A program made the position numbers and the translations under genes. The notes beneath the pieces are model-generated. The model was given only the letters and a program-made list of their open reading frames with translations. It did no database searches and was not told the origin of the DNA. 5,421 nt of DNA from an uncultured Prevotellaceae bacterium (GTDB lineage: Bacteria > Bacteroidota > Bacteroidia > Bacteroidales > Bacteroidaceae): contig CADCQC010000422.1 in assembly GCA_902803455.1 (NCBI GenBank), forward strand, positions 1 through 5,421. The letters run 5' to 3'. Below, in pieces: positions 1 through 5,421 of the stretch. Within the stretch, counting starts at the first letter, position 1, and every line of letters begins with the position of its first letter.

Positions 1-861
1 CATCAGAAAATCCTTGAATGCAAGAAGCCCGTCTTCCCCATCCTCCCCAGTCTCCACACAGCCGGTCCTGAGGTGGAAGAGTTTTTGAAGAAAGGACATG
101 TGAACTTCAGTGACGAGGTGACGCTCGCCACCGCCCTTACCCAAGTGATGCGCACCCCTGCGCCCGCCCCTCCGGAAATCGAGCTGTTTGGTGTCGACGT
201 TCCCCGTATCCGCGACATCATCTCCGGCATTAAGGACAGCGGTTATATCTCCCCCACGCTGGTTCACGACCTGCTGAGTTGTGCCCGTATCCCGATGGTG
301 CCTGAATTGGTGAGCGACACTGTCGACACTCTGGTTACATTTGCCGAGCGCACAGGTTATCCAGTGGTGGCCAAGGTAGTAGGTCCCGTTCACAAGAGTG
401 ATGTAGGCGGTGTTGCCCTCAACATCAAGAGTGCCGAACATCTGCGTTTGGAGTTTGACCGTATGATGCGAATCGAGGGAGCCACCTCCGTGATGGTCCA
501 GAAGATGCTCAAGGGCACCGAACTCTTCATCGGTGCGAAATATGAGTCACGTTTTGGGCATATTGTTCTATGCGGTCTTGGCGGCATCTTTGTGGAAGTG
601 CTCAAAGACGTGAGCAGCGGTCTTGCTCCCCTCTCCTACGGCGAAGCCTATTCGATGATCCATTCTCTCCGTGGCTACAAGATCCTCCAGGGCACCCGCG
701 GTCAGACAGGCATCAACCAAGCCAAGTTTGCCGAAGTCATCGTCCGTCTGTCGACCCTTCTCCGTTTTGCCACAGAGATCAAGGAGATGGACATCAACCC
801 ATTGTTGGCCGATGCCGATGGCGTGACCGCCGTCGACGCCCGTATCTACGTGGAGAAATAA
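1..861 (+). CDS. ADP-forming acetate/acyl-CoA ligase, C-terminal part (5' end outside window)
   Basis: Frame 1 is open from the first base to TAA at 859-861, giving 286 residues with no start in the window; the GTG at 73 is an internal valine. Residues 1 to about 50 fit the end of the succinyl-CoA-ligase-like CoA domain (LPSLHTAG, then NFSDEVTLATAL). A proline-rich linker (APAPP) follows, then an ATP-grasp domain from about residue 80. Seen motifs are PVVAKV (121-126), HKSDVGGV (131-138), GTELFIGAKY (from 172), GLGGIFVEVLKD and KEMDINPL (261-268), the last probably holding metal ligands. Known for the family (EC 6.2.1.13): acyl-CoA + ADP + Pi gives acid + ATP + CoA through phosphohistidine; H131 may be the second phosphoryl-carrying histidine described in an archaeal enzyme. 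The linker suggests the fused alpha-beta form of about 700 residues. It is cytosolic and would make ATP during acid excretion. Acyl specificity (acetate, branched or aryl) cannot be read from this fragment. Confidence 0.9.
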   Translation, partial: HQKILECKKPVFPILPSLHTAGPEVEEFLKKGHVNFSDEVTLATALTQVMRTPAPAPPEIELFGVDVPRIRDIISGIKDSGYISPTLVHDLLSCARIPMVPELVSDTVDTLVTFAERTGYPVVAKVVGPVHKSDVGGVALNIKSAEHLRLEFDRMMRIEGATSVMVQKMLKGTELFIGAKYESRFGHIVLCGLGGIFVEVLKDVSSGLAPLSYGEAYSMIHSLRGYKILQGTRGQTGINQAKFAEVIVRLSTLLRFATEIKEMDINPLLADADGVTAVDARIYVEK

Positions 862-947
862 TGGAATCGTGAATCATCCACAGGCCCGCATCTTCTGCAG
901 AGTGGCGATGGCCGTCAAGAAGACTTCAACCAGAGGCCGGTTGGGGA

Positions 948-2453
948 TTATCCGCAATGGAAATAAGTATTGACCAATTGCAATACTTTTTCCTGGTCCT
1001 TCTCCACCTGTTTTCTGAGCGAACGGTCATCAAAACTTCTCAGTTGTCTGATGATGCTGTCGATCATGGCCTTGCTGAACACCCCCTCCATCTCATAGAT
1101 CGCCCTTTGCTTCTCCAGGCAATCAGCCGATGCGGCACAACTGTCAGGCAGCTGCGCCAGTTGTGCCAATTTCTCCGCATTCGCCTTATCATGGATATTG
1201 ACATTGACATAGGTGCGCTCCGCCACCTCCAGTGCATTGTCCATCTCGAACCCATGGCGGCAAGCCACACACAATCCAGCGATGAGCTGATAGAGGTCGG
1301 CCGATCCATCCGGCGACCTCATCTCCACCGTCTGTTTCATCGACGTATCGACAACGGTCTTTTCCTCAAGCGGATTGACCACCTGGCACATATCAGCACC
1401 ACTATTCCACCCCAATGGAACCCTTACAAGGACCGACCTGTTGCGGTCACCCCAACAGACATTTGTGGGAGCCTCCTGATGCGGAACGAGCCTGAAATAT
1501 GACATAGGATTCTTATTACCGAAAGCGGTGATACTCGGAGCCATCTGCATCATTCCAGCAATCATCCGTCGAGCGTCATCACTGAGGTGTCCGCCCTCGA
1601 TCATCCTATTACGTCCATCCTTCATCATCCTCATGTGGATATGCAAGCCCGATCCCGCCTTTCCGGCAGTGATTTTTGGTGCAAAGGTGACGTTGAGTCC
1701 CATCCTGTAGGCAAGGTTTCGTATCACCCATTTCGCCAGCATCAATTCGTCGGCCGCCTTCTCAGCCGCCACCGGAAGGAATTCGATCTCATTTTGCTCA
1801 TACACCTTACCGTCGAGCACAAAATTACCCACCTCAGAATGTCCGTATTTGATCTGTCCACCAGTCTGTGCGATATAGAGCATACATTTGGCACGAAACT
1901 CATTCGCCTTGGCATAAGGAGCCGACTCATGGTATCCATGTTGGTCGATGGCAGGAAATCGGTCATCGTTGTCGAAGATGACATAATACTCTAGTTCTCC
2001 CATGGCCTGAAACTCCAGTCCGGTGACCTTTCTGAAAGCCCGGCAAGCTTTAGCCAGCGTCTGTTCGGGTGCGCTATCGAGCAGTTTTCCATCTTTGTCG
2101 AAGAAAGAGCACAACAGGCAAAGCGTAGGGATTTCAGAGAAAGGGTCAAGAAAAGCCGTGGAGAATCTTGGCAAGACATATAGATCGCTGCTGCCCGCCT
2201 CCACAAAGGAGAAAAGGCTACTGCCATCAACCCGCTCACCACAAGTGAGTATGGTATCAAGATAATTCTTGTCGTTGATGACGAAATTCAGTGTTTTGAT
2301 TTTTCCGTCTCCCCCCGGGTACATGAAGTTGACCATCCTCACCTGTTGGTGTTGGATGTATCGGATGATGTCAGCTTTGGTGAACTCCTCTGTCGGTTTT
2401 TGCAAAAAAGCTACCACGGGATTGGCGCTCATAGAAAGGAAAGAATTGTCCAT
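948..2453 (-). CDS. glnA: Glutamine synthetase, type I-like
   Basis: This 501-residue protein would catalyse glutamate + NH3 + ATP to glutamine (EC 6.3.1.2) in the cytosol, the main entry of ammonia into metabolism. The N-terminal beta-grasp-like part spans roughly residues 25-115, followed by the catalytic domain. Visible active-site signatures: GELEYY (metal ligands E153, E155), GHSEV and EQNEIEF (E207, E222), GSGLHIHM (H271), RLVPHQEAP (R321, E327), RNRSVLVRVP (R339, R344) and VEMRSPDGSAD (E377, R379). All the usual catalytic residues therefore seem present. Length is near the 440-500 usual for type I and well short of type III (about 700). The stretch between R344 and E377 is about 20 residues longer than in enterobacterial GlnA, and the enterobacterial adenylylation context NLYDLPPEE is absent. 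The ATG at 2453 fits two candidate promoters just upstream; M8 is the only nearby alternative. The gene is monocistronic within the window and stops at TAA (948-950). The exact GlnA subgroup is uncertain. Confidence 0.93.
   Translation of the reverse strand: MDNSFLSMSANPVVAFLQKPTEEFTKADIIRYIQHQQVRMVNFMYPGGDGKIKTLNFVINDKNYLDTILTCGERVDGSSLFSFVEAGSSDLYVLPRFSTAFLDPFSEIPTLCLLCSFFDKDGKLLDSAPEQTLAKACRAFRKVTGLEFQAMGELEYYVIFDNDDRFPAIDQHGYHESAPYAKANEFRAKCMLYIAQTGGQIKYGHSEVGNFVLDGKVYEQNEIEFLPVAAEKAADELMLAKWVIRNLAYRMGLNVTFAPKITAGKAGSGLHIHMRMMKDGRNRMIEGGHLSDDARRMIAGMMQMAPSITAFGNKNPMSYFRLVPHQEAPTNVCWGDRNRSVLVRVPLGWNSGADMCQVVNPLEEKTVVDTSMKQTVEMRSPDGSADLYQLIAGLCVACRHGFEMDNALEVAERTYVNVNIHDKANAEKLAQLAQLPDSCAASADCLEKQRAIYEMEGVFSKAMIDSIIRQLRSFDDRSLRKQVEKDQEKVLQLVNTYFHCG
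965..991 (+). terminator. Candidate intrinsic terminator of the acyl-CoA ligase gene, inside the antisense of the glnA 3' end
   Basis: AAGTATTG (965-972) and CAATACTT (981-988) are perfect 8-bp inverted arms around an 8-base loop. The right arm runs directly into a run of five T (987-991) in the rightward direction. This is a hairpin plus T-run at a plausible distance (about 105 bases) after the ligase stop. The stem has only two G-C pairs, so it is weak, and the bases also encode the last residues of glnA on the other strand, so coincidence is possible. No better terminator was seen in the 86-bp gap at 862-947. Confidence 0.35.
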
Positions 2454-2482
2454 AGTAAAGTAACTTAGTTAAATGAATGAGT

Positions 2483-2516
2483 CAAATCTATTAGTTATGC
2501 ACATTGGGAAAACAAA
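2483..2516 (-). promoter_or_regulatory. Candidate proximal glnA promoter (Bacteroides type)
   Basis: On the minus strand TAGATTTG (2490 to 2483) matches the Bacteroidota -7 consensus TAnnTTTG exactly. A TTTG (2516 to 2513) lies 22 bp upstream as a -33 element; this spacing is slightly long. Transcription would begin near 2477, giving a leader of about 24 bases before the glnA ATG. This is a sequence match only. Confidence 0.45.
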
Positions 2517-2543
2517 GATAATGAAAGCCTATGAGATATCAAA
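2513..2543 (-). promoter_or_regulatory. Candidate distal glnA promoter (Bacteroides type)
   Basis: On the minus strand TTTG (2543 to 2540), a 19-bp spacer and TATCTTTG (2520 to 2513) match both elements of the Bacteroides primary-sigma consensus with standard spacing. The start would fall near 2507, with a leader of about 54 bases. Its -7 box shares TTTG (2516 to 2513) with the -33 box of the proximal candidate, so the two promoters could not be occupied at once. Confidence 0.5.
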
Positions 2544-2648
2544 ATGAAAGCAGCATTATTTTCCACCAAATCAGTGAATTAGGCAAAGTTCAGACCCGCC
2601 CGATACTGACAGATTGGAAGAGAGAATCAGAAAAAAAATAGAAAATGC

Positions 2649-2678
2649 TTTCAAATAAAAGAAAAATGCGTAATTTTG
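2649..2678 (+). promoter_or_regulatory. Candidate promoter of the paaK-ACT-GH94 operon
   Basis: TAATTTTG (2671-2678) is an exact match to the Bacteroidota -7 box TAnnTTTG. TTTC (2649-2652), 18 bp upstream, is a 3-of-4 match to the -33 box. An A-rich stretch at about 2630-2646 directly upstream could act like an UP element. Transcription would start near 2684, about 54 bases before the paaK ATG. It fits the operon position well, but the -33 element is imperfect. Confidence 0.5.
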
Positions 2679-2737
2679 CAACAAAATGAGGTAATATAAA
2701 AAAAATATCATATTCAAGAATAAAAAGCCTTTCTATT

Positions 2738-4036
2738 ATGTATTGGAATGAGAGCATTGAGTGTATGGATCGCGAACAACTTCGTGAAATCCAGAGCCGC
2801 CGTCTTAAAAAGATTGTGAACTACGTGTATCACAACACCCCATTTTACCGTAAGAAGTTTCAGGAAATGGATCTCAGTCCCGATGATATCAACGGAATTG
2901 AGGATCTTTCGAAGTTGCCCTTTACAGAGAAGACAGATCTCCGCGACACCTATCCTTTTGGTCTTGCCGCAGTCCCGATGAGTCAGATTGTGCGTATCCA
3001 CGCCTCCTCTGGCACCACAGGTAAGCCCGTCGTGGTGCTTTATACCCGTAAGGACTTGGCGATGTGGACAGAAGCCATCTCCCGTGCCTTCACCGCCTAT
3101 GGTGCGACGAAGGATGACATTTTCCAGATCTCCTACGGTTATGGATTATTCACAGGAGGACTTGGCGCCCATGACGGTGCCTCCAACATCGGAGCGAGTG
3201 TGATCCCGATGTCATCAGGCAACACCCAGTAACAGATCACGTTGATGCATGATTTCGGTACCACCACTCTCTGCTGTACCCCTTCCTACGCCATGTTTCT
3301 TGGTGAGACCCTCCGTGAAGCAGAATGGCCTCGTGAGGAGTTCAAGTTGCGTATCGGAGCCTTTGGAGCCGAGCCATGGACCGAAAAGATGCGTCAGAAC
3401 CTAGAAGCCTCATTAGGCATCAAGGCCTACGACATATACGGTCTGAGCGAGATTTGCGGTCCTGGTGTAGGTTTTGAGTGCGAATGTCAGCACGGCACCC
3501 ATCTCAACGAAGACTATTTCCTCCCCGAGATTGTGGATCCGAAGACCGGCCAATCCTTGCCAGAGGGCAGTTTTGGTGAGCTCTGTTTCACCCATCTGAC
3601 AAAAGAAGGCATGCCCCTTCTGCGCTACCGCACGCACGATCTGACCGCCCTTCATTACGACAAGTGCCCCTGTGGCCGCACCCTTGTCAGGATGGACCGC
3701 ATCTTAGGCCGTTGCGACGACATGCTCATTATCCGCGGTGTGAACGTCTTCCCGTCACAGATAGAAGATGTGATTCTCAAGCAGCAAGAGTTTGAGCCAC
3801 ATTTCCTTCTTGAAGTGGACCGTGTGAACAACACTGACACGAGCATGCTGAAGGTGGAGGTGAAAGAAGAATTCTTCACCGACAACATGTCAGACATGGT
3901 AGCCCTTCAGAAAAAGCTTGAAGGTGAGTTGCGCAGTGTGATCGGCATCGGCTTCAAAGTGAAGTTGGTAGAGCCGAAGGGCATCGAGCGCTCCACCGGC
4001 AAGGCCAAGCGTGTGATAGACAAACGAGTATTATAA
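2738..4036 (+). pseudogene. paaK: Phenylacetate-CoA ligase family protein, interrupted by one in-frame TAA
   Basis: Read through codon 165, this frame gives 432 codon positions, the normal length for this family. The family enzyme makes phenylacetyl-CoA (or another aryl/acyl-CoA) from acid, ATP and CoA via an acyl-adenylate (EC 6.2.1.30). Before the stop: start MYWNESIECMDREQL, the RRLKKIVNYVYHNTPFYRKK helix, and the ATP-binding loop ASSGTTGKP (89-97). After it: YGLSE (234-238), LRYRTHD (about 295-301), GRCDDMLIIRGVNVFPSQ (324 onward) and the C-terminal STGKAKRV, where K422 is the likely adenylation lysine. Cysteines 248, 250, 310 and 312, with H255 nearby, may form a zinc site. Both halves lie in the same frame with no indel, so only the TAA at 3230-3232 breaks it. 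Translation would give a 164-residue fragment without the catalytic lysine. Restart at ATG 3245 or TTG 3242 has no ribosome-site support. In related anaerobes this gene often sits with indolepyruvate:ferredoxin oxidoreductase genes, which are not seen here. Confidence 0.9.
3230..3232 (+). other. Premature TAA codon within paaK (codon 165)
   Basis: The context is CAG TAA CAG, between NTQ and QITLM. Family members have a segment of the type GNT-x-K/R-Q at this point (E. coli PaaK has a QTEKQ-like stretch), so a lysine AAA changed by one base is the simplest origin; CAA or GAA are other one-step sources. TAA is not a codon known to be recoded for selenocysteine (TGA) or pyrrolysine (TAG). Confidence 0.85.
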
Positions 4037-4059
4037 CCTTATTATAAACACATTATACT

Positions 4060-4485
4060 ATGTTAGCTAAACAATTATCCATTTTTTTAGAGAACAAGTC
4101 GGGCCGTCTGACCGAAGTGACCGACGTGTTGGGCAAGGCAGGTGTCAACCTCACCGCCATGAGTATAGCAGATAACTCCGATTTCGGTATTCTCCGTTGC
4201 ATTGTCAGCGATCCCGATTTAGGCTACAAAGTGCTCAAGGAAGCCCATTTCACGGTAAGGATCACCGATGTGATCGGTTTCAGCTGTCCCAACACCCCCG
4301 GTTCGCTGGCAGTGGTTCTCAAATGTCTTTCTGAAGCTGGTGTTTTCATCGAATACATGTACTCCTTCAGTAACGGTGACGGTGCCAATGTGGTGATCCG
4401 TCCATCCAATCTGGAAGTCTGCGAACAGATATTAGAGTCGAAAAAAGTGGATCTGCTGGCCGCCAGCGATCTGTATCGTCTATAA
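4060..4485 (+). CDS. Tandem ACT-domain protein (PaaK-associated, probable ligand-binding regulator)
   Basis: This 141-residue protein consists of two ACT domains and nothing else. The first covers about 2-72 (LSIFLENKSGRLTEV, then GVNLTAMSIAD), the second about 74-141 (NTPGSLAVVLKCLSEAGV, then EYMYSFS). Each has the typical turn (NKSGRL, NTPGSL) between the first strand and helix, where ACT domains commonly bind amino acids. No catalytic or DNA-binding domain is present, so it probably acts as a small-molecule-binding partner or sensor. The gene begins 23 bp after the end of paaK, and this pairing is common in anaerobic bacteria and archaea, suggesting it senses an aromatic amino acid or its acid in connection with that enzyme; the ligand is inferred. 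The ATG at 4060 has an AT-rich leader without Shine-Dalgarno sequence. No separate promoter was seen, so it is probably cotranscribed. The TAA stop is at 4483-4485. Confidence 0.88.
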   Translation: MLAKQLSIFLENKSGRLTEVTDVLGKAGVNLTAMSIADNSDFGILRCIVSDPDLGYKVLKEAHFTVRITDVIGFSCPNTPGSLAVVLKCLSEAGVFIEYMYSFSNGDGANVVIRPSNLEVCEQILESKKVDLLAASDLYRL

Positions 4486-4497
4486 AAGCACCTCATC

Positions 4498-5421
4498 ATG
4501 GAAAACAAGAAATATGGGCATTTCGATGATGCCAGCCGCGAGTATGTCATCACCGATCCAAAGACTCCGTGGCCCTGGATCAATTATCTGGGCAATGAGG
4601 ATTTCTTCTCTTTGATCAGCAACACCGCAGGAGGTTATTCATTCTACAAAGACGCCAAATTCCGCCGACTGACCCGCTATCGTTACAACAATGTGCCGAT
4701 GGACAATGGCGGCCGTTATTTCTATATCAAAGATGGCGATACGGTATGGAATCCCGGTTGGAAACCCTGCAAGACCCCACTCGACTCCTATGAATGCCAT
4801 CATGGGATGAGTTATACCCGCATCACGTCGGCGAAGAGCGGCATAGAGGCCAGCGTGCTCTTTTTCGTTCCCCTAAAGAGTTGGTGTGAGGTGCAGAAAC
4901 TGACCCTCCGCAATACCACAGGAGAGCGCCGCTGCCTGAAGCTGTTCTCTTTTGAGGAATGGTGTCTTTGGAATGCCGCAACCGACATGGAGAACTTCCA
5001 GCGCAATTTCTCTACAGGTGAAGTGGAGATAGAAGGTTCCGTCATCTACCACAAGACAGAATATCGTGAGCGGCGCAATCACTATGCCTATTACAGTGTG
5101 AACGTGCCCATCAACGGTTATGACACTGACCGTGAGACCTTTGTGGGTCTCTACAACGGTTTTGACTGTCCCGATGCCGTGATGGAAGGACGTCCCCGTA
5201 ACAGTCATGCACACGGCTGGAGCCCCATTGCCTCTCACTATATCGAAGTGGAACTGGCTCCTGGTGAGAGCAAGGATTTTGTGTTTGTTCTCGGCTATGT
5301 GGAGAATGAGCAAGACGAGAAATTCATTGCTCCAAAAGTGATCAACAAGCGCAAGGCCCTTGAGACCATCTCCCGTTTCGACACCACTGAGAAAGTGGAT
5401 GCTGCCTTCGATGAGTTGAAG
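4498..5421 (+). CDS. Cellobiose phosphorylase (GH94), N-terminal 308 residues, 3' end outside window
   Basis: The frame from ATG 4498 is open to the window end with no stop. The full protein is expected to be about 800 residues. The known family reaction is cellobiose + phosphate to alpha-glucose 1-phosphate + glucose (EC 2.4.1.20), a cytosolic energy-saving alternative to hydrolysis; no signal peptide is seen. The start MENKKYGHFDD is followed by typical GH94 stretches: TPWPWINYLGN (23-33), TAGGYSFYKDAKFRRLTRYR (43-62), GGRYFYIKDGD (71-81), and later LFSFEEWCLWNAATDMENFQ and HGWSPIASHY. These make up the N-terminal beta-sandwich domain, with the helical linker beginning near the end of the window. 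The catalytic barrel with the acid aspartate lies beyond it, so activity cannot be judged. Cellobiose specificity is inferred from overall resemblance; cellodextrin, laminaribiose or chitobiose phosphorylases share the fold. The gene starts 12 bp after the ACT gene stop, so it probably belongs to the same operon. Confidence 0.88.
   Translation, partial: MENKKYGHFDDASREYVITDPKTPWPWINYLGNEDFFSLISNTAGGYSFYKDAKFRRLTRYRYNNVPMDNGGRYFYIKDGDTVWNPGWKPCKTPLDSYECHHGMSYTRITSAKSGIEASVLFFVPLKSWCEVQKLTLRNTTGERRCLKLFSFEEWCLWNAATDMENFQRNFSTGEVEIEGSVIYHKTEYRERRNHYAYYSVNVPINGYDTDRETFVGLYNGFDCPDAVMEGRPRNSHAHGWSPIASHYIEVELAPGESKDFVFVLGYVENEQDEKFIAPKVINKRKALETISRFDTTEKVDAAFDELK

Noticed and set aside
73..75. GTG as the start of the acyl-CoA ligase
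   Set aside because: The same frame is open to base 1 and the upstream residues fit the family, so the GTG is internal.
570..872. 100-codon plus-strand frame overlapping the end of the acyl-CoA ligase
   Set aside because: Arginine/proline-rich shadow of the ATP-grasp coding frame with no own features.
862..947. Continuation of the ligase frame past its TAA (open to 964)
   Set aside because: The protein already ends where the family normally ends (VDARI plus a few residues), and the extension has no recognisable content.
957..1502. 181-codon open frame on the plus strand
   Set aside because: It lies wholly antisense to well-supported glnA, with no recognisable motif; a shadow frame.
2544..2582. 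Mini-ORF of 12 codons (MKAALFSTKSVN) in the intergenic region, start-like for a D-lactate dehydrogenase
   Set aside because: The resemblance covers only a few residues, nothing related follows the stop, and it overlaps the glnA promoter region; probably chance.
3230..3232. Selenocysteine, pyrrolysine or alternative-code explanation for the paaK stop
   Set aside because: The codon is TAA, not TGA or TAG, and TAA ends the other complete genes of the window normally.
4873..5313. 146-codon open frame on the minus strand
   Set aside because: It is antisense to the GH94 gene, whose plus-strand frame carries family motifs throughout.

Overview
The window looks like chromosomal DNA of an anaerobic member of the Bacteroidota, most likely a Prevotella-like Bacteroidales. 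Three things point there. The proteins read like those of that group: a fused ADP-forming acyl-CoA synthetase, a type I-like glutamine synthetase, an anaerobe-type phenylacetate-CoA ligase followed by a double-ACT protein, and a GH94 cellobiose phosphorylase. No gene start has a clear Shine-Dalgarno sequence. The one sizeable intergenic region is very AT-rich and carries matches to the Bacteroides promoter consensus (TTTG, about 19 bp, TAnnTTTG). No tRNA, rRNA, CRISPR array, insertion sequence or phage gene was seen.

Layout. Bases 1-861 (+) are the C-terminal part of an ADP-forming acetyl/acyl-CoA synthetase whose 5' end lies outside the window. Converging on it is glnA, 948-2453 (-). A hairpin with a T-run at 965-991 may terminate the synthetase transcript inside the antisense of the glnA 3' end. 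Bases 2454-2737 form a divergent promoter region, with two overlapping candidate promoters for glnA and one for the rightward operon. That operon is paaK (2738-4036), a two-ACT-domain protein (4060-4485), and the first 308 codons of a cellobiose phosphorylase (4498 to the window end), with gaps of only 23 and 12 bp.

The most notable point is that paaK is interrupted by a single in-frame TAA at 3230-3232. The reading frame is otherwise intact and full length (432 codon positions) on both sides. The other complete gene ends here also use TAA, so TAA is a working stop codon in this genome. A recent nonsense mutation or a base-call error is far more likely than recoding.

Functionally, PaaK (acid to acyl-CoA, using ATP to AMP) and the ADP-forming synthetase (acyl-CoA to acid, making ATP) catalyse opposed reactions on organic acids and may both belong to fermentative acid/2-oxoacid metabolism. 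The ACT protein is a probable amino-acid or aromatic ligand sensor for the PaaK step. Cellobiose phosphorylase supplies glucose 1-phosphate from cellulose-derived disaccharide. No wholly new system is evident; the interest lies in the broken paaK, the regulatory architecture around glnA, and the mixed operon.
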